Positions 25,027 to 33,615 of a DNA stretch of 64,000 nucleotides are shown piece after piece. Both the position numbers and the translations under genes were made by a program. Source of the DNA: Pelagicoccus albus (lineage in GTDB: Bacteria; Verrucomicrobiota; Verrucomicrobiia; Opitutales; Opitutaceae); the NCBI RefSeq assembly GCF_014230145.1, contig NZ_JACHVC010000007.1:1-64000 (forward strand). The letters run 5' to 3'. A model generated the notes under the pieces. That model was not told where the DNA came from and did no database searches. It worked only from the letters and a program-made list of their open reading frames with translations. The stretch's first letter is position 1. Every line of letters starts with the position of its first letter.

Positions 25027-26819
25027 ATCGTTTAGAGGAACTCTTTGTTGAAAAGCATTCTTCTCTTCGTGCCATTCTAGAGGAAGCGTTCCACGAAGAT
25101 GTAGAACTCGCCGCGTGGCGTGAGCAGGCGCGTGATCCGAAGCTGTTACTGGAGCGTTGGGCGAGCGGTTTGCGGTTTCCTGAAGATTCGGCGATCGCCT
25201 TGTCCGGAGTGGGGGACGGAAGTCACATCAAGGCAGTTCTCGAGGCGATGCCCGAGAGTGGAATGGTTTTTTGCGCAGAGGCGGACCCGGAGCGTTTCAA
25301 GGCGTTTTTGCGCACTTCGGTGGCGGAGGAGCTTTTGGCTGATCCTCGGGTAGCGTTGGGAACAGGCCCGTTGGACGAGCGTTTTTTCGAGTCGCTCAGA
25401 TCGTTCCCTGTCATGGATTTCGAGCATGCCGAGCCTGTGGTATTTGCGCCTTTGTTCAATGAAGCGGAATCCTACTATTCTGAGTTTTTCACCGAGTTTG
25501 CTCGCCGCCTAGATGTTTGCCGCAAATTGGTCGGTACTTTGATTTCCAAATCGGGGTTATGGCAGGGCAACAGTATCCGAAACTTGCCTACGCTGGCTCG
25601 CTCGCCCGACCCGATGGAGTTTTTTGGAGCTTTCGATGGAGTTCCGATGATTATGGCCGGAGCGGGGCCGTCTTTGGACGAGTCCTTGGATTTTCTGCGT
25701 TGGGCGCAAGATCGCGCCGTCATCGTGGCGGGCAATTCCTCGATTCGAGCTCTGGTGAACGGTGGGGTGCGGCCACACTTTGTATTGGCGGCAGACCCGA
25801 ACCGGACAACTGATAGTGGTTTCGAAGGAGTCGAATTGGGAGACACCATCCTGATTTGCCCATTCATGGTGTACCCAGCGGTGGTAGAGCGATTTGGGGA
25901 GAACGTGATCGCTTGGGCTAAGGGCAATGAATTGGCTAGCTATTTCCGCAACGCTGCTGGGGTACAGCAGCTCGCTCATGTCACCGAGCATGGAACTGTA
26001 TCGGCCTGCGCTTTCGACATCGCTCTTATTTTTGGATGTTCATCGCTACACTTCGTAGGCCAGGACTTGGCTGTTAGAAGTGATGGTCGCCTCCATAACA
26101 GCGATTCGTTCTACAGAGATGAGGGGAAGGACGTTACGAATGTTGAGAAGTGCCGCTGGGTGGAGGGGAATACGGTTGATAAGGTTCCTGTCGAAGAAAA
26201 GCTGTTCGTCTATCTGAAGACCTTTGAGATGATGGCTCGTGCCTACGCCAAGGAAATGCAGCCTTTGAAGCGGGGTGGGTTGGTTCTCTACAATCACTCT
26301 CGCTTGGGTGCGAAAGTAGAGCACATGCCGTATCTCGATTTTGACCAGGCCAAGCAACGCTTAGACCGGTTTTCTTCTTCGTCCTTCAGGCAGAAATGGA
26401 AGCGAGTTCAAAGAACTCTCTCTCGCTACATGATTGGCTGGGGTAAGATCGAGTCTCTCTATTTAGAGCTACAAGGCTACCTTGAGTCTATTTGCTCTCT
26501 CGCCCTGCGTCACGCTATGGCTCTCGAGTTGGGCGAGTCTGATCAAGAGACAGCTCGTGCTGCAAAGAGTGAATTGCTCGACCTAATCAAAGCCAATCCA
26601 AACTTCGAAGCGATTATGGATTCAGGGCAGCTTCAGATGGAATTATATGTCTATAATAGAACAAGACTGCTTAAGAGCCGAAAAAAGGAAGGGGCTCAGA
26701 GTGTGGAACACGAGGCCTTGAAAGACTATTTTTGGGCGGTAGCGGAAGGAAGCTACCAAACGCTCGCCGCTTTCGAGGGTTCTCTACTCGCCAAGGCAAA
26801 AACTGAGGAACTCAGATAG
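25023..26819 (+). CDS. Motility accessory factor (Maf) family flagellin glycosyltransferase
   Basis: A 598-residue protein with the DUF115/MptE-like core: PMIMAGAGPSLDESLDFL, VIVAGNSSIRALVNGGVRPHFVLAADPN, CPFMVYPAVVERFG, and SSLHFVGQDLAV. Maf proteins transfer nonulosonic acids such as pseudaminic acid to Ser/Thr of flagellin before export. The N-terminal about 190 residues and the helical C-terminal about 160 residues flank the core, as in Campylobacter and Magnetospirillum Maf. The pse genes 5-9 kb downstream and two flagellins upstream support that role. It overlaps the preceding gene by ATGA and is followed five bases later by the MobA-like gene. Confidence 0.9.
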   Translation: MNRLEELFVEKHSSLRAILEEAFHEDVELAAWREQARDPKLLLERWASGLRFPEDSAIALSGVGDGSHIKAVLEAMPESGMVFCAEADPERFKAFLRTSVAEELLADPRVALGTGPLDERFFESLRSFPVMDFEHAEPVVFAPLFNEAESYYSEFFTEFARRLDVCRKLVGTLISKSGLWQGNSIRNLPTLARSPDPMEFFGAFDGVPMIMAGAGPSLDESLDFLRWAQDRAVIVAGNSSIRALVNGGVRPHFVLAADPNRTTDSGFEGVELGDTILICPFMVYPAVVERFGENVIAWAKGNELASYFRNAAGVQQLAHVTEHGTVSACAFDIALIFGCSSLHFVGQDLAVRSDGRLHNSDSFYRDEGKDVTNVEKCRWVEGNTVDKVPVEEKLFVYLKTFEMMARAYAKEMQPLKRGGLVLYNHSRLGAKVEHMPYLDFDQAKQRLDRFSSSSFRQKWKRVQRTLSRYMIGWGKIESLYLELQGYLESICSLALRHAMALELGESDQETARAAKSELLDLIKANPNFEAIMDSGQLQMELYVYNRTRLLKSRKKEGAQSVEHEALKDYFWAVAEGSYQTLAAFEGSLLAKAKTEELR

Positions 26820-26824
26820 GCGAG

Positions 26825-27433
26825 GTGAAAAGGGATCTGCTAGGAGTCGTCTTATCGGGCGGGAAGAGCCTTCGAATGGGATTCGACAAAGGGAGAATGG
26901 AAGTTCTGCCCGGAGTGCCGCAATTGATTCGTCAGTTAGATATTCTGGATGCTGTTTGCGCTCAACGAGGAGTTTGCAGAGGCAAAGCTCCACTGCCTGC
27001 TGATATGCGGCTGCCAAGTGGCGTTTGGGATATCGAAGACTCGCCTGGTATTGCAGGTCCAATGTCAGGTGTGATCGCGGCCTTGAGGGTGGCAGAAGAC
27101 TCTCCCGTCCTAGTGATTGCCTGCGATATGCCCTATCTCAATGTCTCCCATTTGGTTCAGCTGGTTAACCGGCGAAACCCAGAAGCAGCGTGCACTTCTT
27201 TTTTAGCCTCCGATGGTCTGCCAGATCCGATGTGCTGCATTTACGAACAGTCGTGTTTGCCGGAAATGGAAAGATTGGCTAGCGAGGGAAAGGCGAGTCT
27301 TCGTAAGTTCCTTCTGGAAGCCAATACCGAGCGGATCGAGGTCGCTGAAGGAATGTTTCTAGCTAGCGTTAATAGGCCAACCGAGCTCGAAGCCGCTCGA
27401 GCTCGATTGAGATTTACTGGCCCGGATATGTGA
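26825..27433 (+). CDS. mobA: MobA-like molybdenum cofactor guanylyltransferase
   Basis: A 202-residue nucleotidyltransferase with the signature GVVLSGGKSLRMGFDKG, GPMSGVIAALR, and VIACDMPYLN. It attaches GMP from GTP to molybdopterin to make the bis-MGD type cofactor. The GTG start at 26825 sits five bases after the Maf stop. Sequence excludes PseF, the CMP-pseudaminate synthetase one would expect here, because that family begins with an IIPARxGSKR loop. Some MobA-like proteins act on other substrates (MocA), so the exact reaction is not certain. Confidence 0.82.
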   Translation: MKRDLLGVVLSGGKSLRMGFDKGRMEVLPGVPQLIRQLDILDAVCAQRGVCRGKAPLPADMRLPSGVWDIEDSPGIAGPMSGVIAALRVAEDSPVLVIACDMPYLNVSHLVQLVNRRNPEAACTSFLASDGLPDPMCCIYEQSCLPEMERLASEGKASLRKFLLEANTERIEVAEGMFLASVNRPTELEAARARLRFTGPDM

Positions 27434-27564
27434 GGAAGTGCGAGATTCGGGTGACGGAGTGGTGCTTTTCCGTAAAAAGAGAGCTATTCTGTCGGCTGGT
27501 AAGCTTTTGATGTAGAGGAATTCCGCGCGACGTCGGAGAAAATTGCTCATAGGTGCATTTTTTT

Positions 27565-27593
27565 TCTAAAGGGATTCCGCACCAAACCGATTA
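27565..27593 (+). promoter_or_regulatory. Sigma-28 (FliA)-like promoter of the fliD operon
   Basis: TCTAAA (TAAA at 27567-27570), a 15-base spacer, then ACCGATTA (27586-27593). This matches TAAA-N15-GCCGATAA in the -35 box, spacing and CCGAT core. Expected start is about 27600, 30 bases before the fliD ATG. Confidence 0.65.
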
Positions 27594-27631
27594 ACCAAGC
27601 GACGCAACCCGTCTTCACTCGATAGTAACTT

Positions 27632-29341
27632 ATGTCTAGCTTCACCTTAGCAGGATTAGCCAGTGGCTTTGACTGGAATGATATGGTCGATCAACTCATG
27701 GAGATCGAACGCATTCCGCAGGAAACCCTACTCGAAGAGCAGACAACGAACACGAGTAAGCTAGACGCACTGTCTACTTTGACAACCAAAGTAGAAACTC
27801 TGCAAAGCGCGGTGAGCGACCTTCAGTCATCCACGCTTTTTAATACGAAGTCTACCTCGCTCTCAGACGAAACTCTGAACATCTCAGCGACCGCTAACAC
27901 GACCGCTTCGAATGGCAGTTTCGAAGTCACTGTGGAATCGCTTGCCACTGCGACACGCAGGATCGGAACCGCCGATGTCGTTAGCCAGATGGGGGATGAG
28001 GACACGCTTATTTCCGCTTTGCGCACCTCGAGTGATATCACGGAGGGAACATTTACGGTGAATGGGCAGGAAGTCACCATCGCCGAGACCGACACTTTGC
28101 AGGATGTCTTCGATGCTATCTCTATAGCTACCAGCGGAGTGGTAACCGCCAGCTATGATAGCGTCTCTGATAAGATTACTTTAGAGAGTGCCTCCGGCCA
28201 GTTGGAGCTTGGTTCAGACGATGACACCAGCAATTTCCTCAGTGCCATGAAACTCGACCAGTTCGAGATCAAGGACGGGGGCAGCGGGACTGCTACCGTT
28301 ACGAGCAAATCGGCGCTGGGCGTAGTTGATGCCAGCGATACGATAGCAAACAGCGGTATCGGCGGGCCTATTACGGGTTCAGGCACATTTTACATCAATG
28401 GGGTCGCCATAGAGTTTGACGCCGACACAGATAGTGTGAATGCGGTCATAGAGAGAGTAAATGAGTCAGCGGCTGGCGTAACCATGTCGTTCGATTCTTC
28501 CTCTGACCAGTTCCGTATCCTGAATAATGAGACAGGCGCTTATGACATGAACGTCGCCGATAGTGGCAACGGATTTCTCGCAGCGCTTGGTTTGACAGGA
28601 TCTGCCGATGTGGGGGACGATATGACTTTCTCCATTGACGGAGGCGAACTGAAGTCGAGCCGCAGCAACAAAATTACGGTGGATGATCACGGTATGGCTG
28701 GAGTCACAGTCACTGCATCCGAGACCGGTACTCAGCAGGTCACCATCGAATCGGATACGTCTGATCTGACTACGAAGATCAATTCTTTCATATCAGCCTT
28801 CAACGACGTTCAGGATTACATTTCCGAAAAGACCAAAATCAGCGTCACGGATGATGAAGTTGAGGCCGCAGTTCTGGCCGGAAACCGGGAGCTAAGCTCC
28901 TTGGATTCTAATTTGCGCAGTTTCGCATTTGGAGCGATCGACGACTTGACAAGTGGTTCGCTATTCCGGCTTGAGCACCTCGGTATCGACTTCATCAGCG
29001 GTACTTCGAAACTCGAGATCAAGGATCAGGACGCTTTGGATGAGGCGTTGGCTGACGATTTGAGCACGCTCGAAGAGTTTTTTGTTGGAGCGGATGATAA
29101 TTTCACGAGCCGCCTAGATACTTATCTAGAGGACTTTCTAAAAACGGATGGGATCATGGATACGATCACATCTACATACACCGAGCGTAATGCTGCCATC
29201 GATACTCAAATCGAGGAGATGGAGCGTCGCTTGGAAAGTAAAAGAGAAGCTTTAGAAGCAAGCTTCGTTGCCATGGAAGAGGCACAATCTAACCTACAGA
29301 CCCAAGCATCGGCGCTGGAGAGCATATCGCTCACATGGTAG
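27632..29341 (+). CDS. fliD: Flagellar filament cap protein FliD (hook-associated protein 2)
   Basis: A 569-residue secreted protein. The N-terminus SFTLAGLASGFDWNDMVDQLMEIER is the FliD N-terminal block; the long beta-rich middle (residues about 80-400) is Asp/Ser/Thr-rich; the C-terminus has AAIDTQIEEMERRLESKREAL and LQTQASALESISLTW, the coiled-coil and terminal helix. FliD forms the cap that folds flagellin at the filament tip. Its middle contains FTVNGQEVTIAETDTLQDVFDAI, the FlgK/FliD-like repeat. It leads an operon with the lipoprotein, FlgM-like, FliS and FliT-like genes, and a FliA-like promoter is 39 bases upstream. Confidence 0.95.
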   Translation: MSSFTLAGLASGFDWNDMVDQLMEIERIPQETLLEEQTTNTSKLDALSTLTTKVETLQSAVSDLQSSTLFNTKSTSLSDETLNISATANTTASNGSFEVTVESLATATRRIGTADVVSQMGDEDTLISALRTSSDITEGTFTVNGQEVTIAETDTLQDVFDAISIATSGVVTASYDSVSDKITLESASGQLELGSDDDTSNFLSAMKLDQFEIKDGGSGTATVTSKSALGVVDASDTIANSGIGGPITGSGTFYINGVAIEFDADTDSVNAVIERVNESAAGVTMSFDSSSDQFRILNNETGAYDMNVADSGNGFLAALGLTGSADVGDDMTFSIDGGELKSSRSNKITVDDHGMAGVTVTASETGTQQVTIESDTSDLTTKINSFISAFNDVQDYISEKTKISVTDDEVEAAVLAGNRELSSLDSNLRSFAFGAIDDLTSGSLFRLEHLGIDFISGTSKLEIKDQDALDEALADDLSTLEEFFVGADDNFTSRLDTYLEDFLKTDGIMDTITSTYTERNAAIDTQIEEMERRLESKREALEASFVAMEEAQSNLQTQASALESISLTW

Positions 29342-29385
29342 GCCGGGGTTCTAGACATAGATTATGAACAAACTCTTCCACAGGC

Positions 29386-30063
29386 ATGAGCAGCATCGCT
29401 AATTCGCTTCTTCGACTTACTTTTGTTTTTGTTGCAGCGAGCGGGTTGTTCCTTTCCGGCTGCAAAACGGTCAACAGCCTCAACAGCAGGTACGACACGA
29501 CCTTAGGCAAAAAGCAAAAAATTACCAATGTACATGAGGCGGAGGTCTTCCCGGCCCATTTGCGCCGAGTTGCTTTGCTTCCCATGTACAAAGGTCGATA
29601 CGACCATATCGGCATGGCTCTTTTAGAAGAGAATTTTGCCCAAGAGCTCGGCAAGAAAAAGCTTTTCGAATTGGTTGTGATCGAGCCCGAAAAAATGGAG
29701 GAACTCTTCGGAGTGGAGCGTTACTCCTCTGTGGAGACTCTGCCGACCAAGCTGCTTTCTAAATTGCACGAAATCTACGCCATCGACGGAGTCATGTTTT
29801 TAGACCTAACATTCTATCGAGCCTATCAGCCCGTGAGCATGGGAGTGAAAGCCAAACTTCTCGACGGGCACACTGGCGAAATCGCCTGGGCGGCGGATGA
29901 GATGTTTGATACTGCAAATCCAGCCGTATCCAACGCTGCCCGAAAGTATTTTCAGACCATTTCAACCACTCAGTATCCTCTACAGCAAACTCAGACCGTT
30001 TTGCACAGCGCGACGCGACTTTCCAAGTACGTGGCATACAAACTGTTCGATACGATCCAATGA
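29386..30063 (+). CDS. Lipoprotein with CsgG/FlgO-like features, flagellar operon
   Basis: A 225-residue exported lipoprotein: hydrophobic signal LRLTFVFVAASGLFLSGC with lipobox LSGC, so Cys26 is lipidated. The mature part RVALLPMYKGRYD...ELGKKKLFELVVIEPEKMEELFG resembles the N-terminal fold of CsgG/TolB-N and the outer-membrane FlgO protein of Vibrio, where it helps stabilise the flagellum. Placement 44 bases after fliD supports a flagellar role. No transmembrane segment besides the signal is seen. The specific family is inferred from motif feel only. Confidence 0.65.
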   Translation: MSSIANSLLRLTFVFVAASGLFLSGCKTVNSLNSRYDTTLGKKQKITNVHEAEVFPAHLRRVALLPMYKGRYDHIGMALLEENFAQELGKKKLFELVVIEPEKMEELFGVERYSSVETLPTKLLSKLHEIYAIDGVMFLDLTFYRAYQPVSMGVKAKLLDGHTGEIAWAADEMFDTANPAVSNAARKYFQTISTTQYPLQQTQTVLHSATRLSKYVAYKLFDTIQ

Positions 30064-30089
30064 GTTCTTCAAATTTTCTTTAAAAGTTT

Positions 30090-30117
30090 TTTAAGTTCTT
30101 CGGGAGAGAGCCGTTTA
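30090..30117 (+). promoter_or_regulatory. Sigma-28-like promoter before the FlgM-like gene
   Basis: TAAG (30092-30095), a 14-base spacer and GCCGTTTA (30110-30117) agree with FliA consensus in the GCCG core but have a one-base-short spacer and one -35 mismatch. Weaker than the fliD site. Confidence 0.35.
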
Positions 30118-30170
30118 TTACCTTAACAAAAGATTAACAAACGTCCCAAGAAACGAAATAAACAAATCTC

Positions 30171-30455
30171 ATGAACATCGACCCACAAAACAACGCCAAC
30201 AATATCTACGCTCAGAATCTAGGCAAGACAGCCCAGACAGGTTCCGCCAAGCAGGCTGCTGAGAGCGGAGCGACGCCAGCCACCGAGAGTGACATGCTAC
30301 AGCTTAACGCTTTGGACGCTCTCCGTTCTGAGCCGGAAATTCGTCCTGACGTGGTCGCAAAAGGTAAGGAGCTCTTGAACGATCCAAACTTTCCTTCTCA
30401 GGAAATGGTCAACGAGATGGCTAAACTAATCGTGCCCTTTGCCGATGAACAATAG
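30171..30455 (+). CDS. FlgM-like small protein (candidate anti-sigma-28 factor)
   Basis: A 94-residue protein with a disordered Asn/Gln/Ala-rich N-terminal half (DPQNNANNIYAQNLGKTA) and a C-terminal half LDALRSEPEIRPDVVAKGKELL...MVNEMAKLIV. The pattern of helix-loop-helix with RPDVVAKGK resembles FlgM, which binds FliA and is exported through the flagellum. Flagellin-operon position and a possible FliA promoter agree with this. It is too divergent for a firm call, and it could be an unrelated small flagellar protein. Confidence 0.55.
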   Translation: MNIDPQNNANNIYAQNLGKTAQTGSAKQAAESGATPATESDMLQLNALDALRSEPEIRPDVVAKGKELLNDPNFPSQEMVNEMAKLIVPFADEQ

Positions 30456-30524
30456 GTAACCGAACGGGGCCCTACGTAGGTTGGATCCCGTCAGAAGTTT
30501 TTATCTATTTGTCGTACTTAGTAA

Positions 30525-30974
30525 ATGAAATCTAACGCAGCGTCCTACAAGCGAGCGGCTATCATGTCCGCTTCCCCTGAACGTCTGATATTGATGCTCT
30601 ATGATGGAGCTCTATCAGCGATGCGTCGGGCGAAGGAAGGCTTCAGGATGGATTGCGTCAAAGCTCGCAATGAGACGATCAGCAATAATCTGATCAAAGC
30701 CCAAAACATATTTGGCGAGCTGCAACGTTCTCTGCGATCGGATAAGAATGCTGAATTCTCCGAGCGAATGTTTGAGTTGTACGAGTTCTACAACTTGAAG
30801 TTGAACGAAGCTAATTTTAAGAAAGTGGAAGAGCCGATCGATACTGTTATCCGACTTTTCCAGGACATCCGAGACGCGTGGGCGGAGGCTTTAAGCAAGC
30901 AAACGGCTCCTTCGACTCCAGCTCCCGCTAACTTGAGTGCTGGTGTTGGCGGCGGACTTTCCTTGCGCGCTTAG
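30525..30974 (+). CDS. fliS: Flagellar export chaperone FliS
   Basis: A 149-residue helical protein with the FliS core YKRAAIMSASPERLILMLYDGAL and LIKAQNIFGELQRSL. FliS binds the C-terminus of flagellin in the cytoplasm and keeps it from polymerising before export. The C-terminal Pro/Ala/Gly tail (SKQTAPSTPAPANLSAGVG) is not conserved in the family. It lies between the FlgM-like and FliT-like genes. Confidence 0.93.
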   Translation: MKSNAASYKRAAIMSASPERLILMLYDGALSAMRRAKEGFRMDCVKARNETISNNLIKAQNIFGELQRSLRSDKNAEFSERMFELYEFYNLKLNEANFKKVEEPIDTVIRLFQDIRDAWAEALSKQTAPSTPAPANLSAGVGGGLSLRA

Positions 30975-31063
30975 AGCGCCGCTGATCGTTCATATGGCCA
31001 AGCTGGTTTCGCTGGCCAATTTTTCGCTTTGCGTGATCGCAATTGTGAATACACTTTCTCTCC

Positions 31064-31444
31064 ATGTCCGCCCAATTGAGTCGACGCATGGCACTGCTCG
31101 CAGCTTACGAGGATTTTACCCGTAAGGAAACAACCTGCCTGAAGGATGGTGACTTCGAGGAGATGCTTAAGGTTCAGTCTAAAAAAGCCAAAGTCGCTGA
31201 AGCACTCTCCAAACTCGAAGATCTTCCTAGCGAGGAAGAGAAACAAACGTTTTCAGGTCGAATCGATTCTCTTTTAGAACAGGAAAAGGCAAACGCAGAG
31301 GCGCTCACCGCTAAGCTCTCCAAAAACAGGAGCGAGTTTAAAAAGCTCTCACAAAATTCCCTATCTGCCGCCAAGCTACGCAATTTGTATGGAGCGGCGA
31401 TTGATCGCTCTGTCGTGAAAGGGACACTGAAGGATAAGGCCTAG
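31064..31444 (+). CDS. FliT/FlgN-like small helical chaperone
   Basis: A 126-residue, nearly all-helical, Lys/Glu-rich protein (DGDFEEMLKVQSKKAKVAEAL; KQTFSGRIDSLLEQEKANAE). The length, the helical hairpin pattern, and the position immediately after fliS fit a FliT or FlgN type export chaperone for FliD or hook-associated proteins. Sequence alone does not decide between the two. The ATG at 31064 has no strong Shine-Dalgarno. Confidence 0.6.
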   Translation: MSAQLSRRMALLAAYEDFTRKETTCLKDGDFEEMLKVQSKKAKVAEALSKLEDLPSEEEKQTFSGRIDSLLEQEKANAEALTAKLSKNRSEFKKLSQNSLSAAKLRNLYGAAIDRSVVKGTLKDKA

Positions 31445-31472
31445 GTATCAGGCGTATAGAGAATATCAATAC

Positions 31473-32612
31473 GTGGAATTTTCACCGCATCCCATTCCCA
31501 TACCCTATGGCAGGCAAAGTATCGACGACTCGGACATAGCTGCGGTGGTCGAAGCTCTGAAGTCGGAATTTGTTGCTCAAGGCCCTCGGGTGGATCGCTT
31601 CGAATCGGCCCTTTGCGAAGTCACTGGAGCCCGCTATGCGATTGCGGTTTCGAGTGGAACTGCCGCCCTGCACTTAAGTTGCCTAGGCCTAGGTGTTGAA
31701 GAAGGTGATGTTGGGATTGTGCCAGCTATTACCTTCGCTGCGACTGCTAATTGCCTGCGCTACGTAGGAGCCTCACCGCGCTTTTGCGATGTGGATGCGA
31801 AGAGCGGAATCGCTGGGCCTCGCGAGTTCCAAAATTGCCTAGAAAGCGATCCATCGGTTAAAGTAATGCTTCCAGTTTCCTACTCGGGTGCGGTTACGGA
31901 TCTCGCTGAAATTGCTCGGCTCGCGAAGAAATCTGGGAGTTTCGTGGTGGAAGATGCAGCCCATAGTTTGGGAGCCGAATATTCTGGTGGTTGCCGAAGC
32001 GGGTCTTGTGAACATTCGGATGCGGCGATCTTGAGCTTCCACCCGGTGAAACATATCTGCAGTGGAGAAGGGGGGGCCGTCCTAACGAACGATAAGACCC
32101 TGGCGGACCGAATTCGTAAGCTTCGCTCACACGGCATCGAACGTAGGGAAGCGTGGCTCTACAATCAAACTGAGTTGGGCTACCATTACCGGATGACAGA
32201 TTTGCAAGCGGCCTTAGGAGTAAGCCAATTGGCTCGCCTGCCAAGCTTCTTGCAGAGGCGTCGAGATTTAGCGGTTCGCTACCAAACTGCATTTTCTGAG
32301 TTTCCGTTTTCAGATAGGATTCGAATAGCGAGTCAGGATCATCTTTCGGCTCGCCACCTTTTCGTGATTCATTTTTCGGAATCAGAAGAGCGCGACGCGG
32401 CTTACCGTTTCTTTCATGAGCATAACGTTAAGGTTCAGGTTCACTACATGCCGGTGTATCGACATAGCTACTACAAGGAATTCGTAGATGCTTTTTTGCC
32501 TGGTGCTGAGTCGTTCTATTCGACCTGCTTAAGTTTGCCGCTCTTCCCGGCTTTGAAAGACGAAGAACAAGAATATGTTATCGAGTGCCTGAGGCGATTC
32601 CTGGAGAAATGA
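31473..32612 (+). CDS. pseC: UDP-4-amino-4,6-dideoxy-N-acetyl-beta-L-altrosamine transaminase PseC
   Basis: A 379-residue PLP aminotransferase of the DegT/DnrJ/EryC1 family: PIPYGRQSIDDSDIAAV, SSGTAALHLSCLGLG, VEDAAHSLGA, and the PLP-Lys motif SFHPVKHICSGEGG. It makes the 4-amino sugar, step 2 of pseudaminic acid synthesis from UDP-GlcNAc. The start is GTG 31473. A four-base ATGA overlap with the next gene (32609-32612) couples it to PseG. LegC/PerA-type enzymes are close relatives, but the full pse set here decides it. Confidence 0.92.
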   Translation: MEFSPHPIPIPYGRQSIDDSDIAAVVEALKSEFVAQGPRVDRFESALCEVTGARYAIAVSSGTAALHLSCLGLGVEEGDVGIVPAITFAATANCLRYVGASPRFCDVDAKSGIAGPREFQNCLESDPSVKVMLPVSYSGAVTDLAEIARLAKKSGSFVVEDAAHSLGAEYSGGCRSGSCEHSDAAILSFHPVKHICSGEGGAVLTNDKTLADRIRKLRSHGIERREAWLYNQTELGYHYRMTDLQAALGVSQLARLPSFLQRRRDLAVRYQTAFSEFPFSDRIRIASQDHLSARHLFVIHFSESEERDAAYRFFHEHNVKVQVHYMPVYRHSYYKEFVDAFLPGAESFYSTCLSLPLFPALKDEEQEYVIECLRRFLEK

Positions 32613-33607
32613 ACGCGCCTGCTAAAGGATCCATAATTTTCAAATGTTCTTATGGTGGGAAGCACGGCTGGGGCCATGTTGTCAGGAGTTCTGCTTTGGC
32701 TAGCGAATTTCAATCCAGAGGATGGGCTACTCTGCTTTGGGGAGAAGGTGACTTTGATGCTTTGCCTGAAGATGTACGAGAGACGTTTTCTGGAGTCGCT
32801 GGAAGCGATAGCATGGCAGACGTTCTTTTTATTGATGAGATGTATACTCCGCAAACGGAGCTAGCGGAGGTGGCCGAAAAATGGAGGACCACCAATGCCG
32901 GTGGGGTTGTGGGAGCTACGGACGATATGGGGAATCGATCCATGGCAGGTTTCGATTTCGTGGTAAATTCGGAGATTGGTCTTACGAAAGCCTCCTACGA
33001 AGCAGGGACATCGTTGCTTGGAGAGGATTATGCACTCGTTCGAGCCGCATTTAGACCGAAATTAATCGAAAAAATGGATCCGTTTGGTTCGGACTCTAAG
33101 CGAGTGCTTGTCATGCTCGGTGGGACGGATCCGTTTGGCTATTTACCACAGGTTATGACTGCCTTGAGCAAGGTGTCTACTTGCGAGCTTTCACCCGTCG
33201 TGGTCACGAACGAGCCTAGGCACGCCGAAATTTTTCGAAGCTCTTTTTCGGATCTAAGGGTGCTGAGCAAGTTGAATGCTAGCGAAGTGGCTTGGTGGAT
33301 GAGCCATTGCGATCTAGGAGTTTTCGCATGTGGTTCGAGCTTATTTGAAGCGGCGGCTACTCGCTTGCCGTTTGTGGGCTTGAGCGTGGTGGACAATCAA
33401 ATGGCGACTGCCAAAAAGGTTGAACGCTACTGGAAGCAACCAATTTGTTATTGTGGAGATGGTGAGCCTGTTGTCGATGAGCTTGCCCAAAAGCTGGAGC
33501 TGGCCTTGTGTACGGAGCGTAAGGTGTATTCAAAAATCGATGCCATGGGTTGTTCCCGAGTGTGCGATGTAGTCTTGAGCCTGCACCGGCACAAGTGCAC
33601 CGAGTGA
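32609..33607 (+). CDS. pseG: UDP-2,4-diacetamido-2,4,6-trideoxy-beta-L-altropyranose hydrolase PseG
   Basis: A 332-residue GT-B fold hydrolase from ATG 32609. The N-terminal signature KHGWGHVVRSSALA carries the catalytic His, with VLVMLGGTDPFG and the UDP-binding end GSSLFEAAATRLPFVGLS. It releases UDP to give 6-deoxy-AltdiNAc, the substrate for PseI. It is coupled to pseC by overlap and convergent with pseI (9-base gap). Confidence 0.9.
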   Translation: MNAPAKGSIIFKCSYGGKHGWGHVVRSSALASEFQSRGWATLLWGEGDFDALPEDVRETFSGVAGSDSMADVLFIDEMYTPQTELAEVAEKWRTTNAGGVVGATDDMGNRSMAGFDFVVNSEIGLTKASYEAGTSLLGEDYALVRAAFRPKLIEKMDPFGSDSKRVLVMLGGTDPFGYLPQVMTALSKVSTCELSPVVVTNEPRHAEIFRSSFSDLRVLSKLNASEVAWWMSHCDLGVFACGSSLFEAAATRLPFVGLSVVDNQMATAKKVERYWKQPICYCGDGEPVVDELAQKLELALCTERKVYSKIDAMGCSRVCDVVLSLHRHKCTE

Positions 33608-33615
33608 TACTTAAG

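Noticed and set aside
26825-27433. MobA-like gene as the missing PseF
   Set aside because: The loop LSGGKSLRMGFDKG is MobA-type; CMP-sugar synthetases have a different N-terminal motif.
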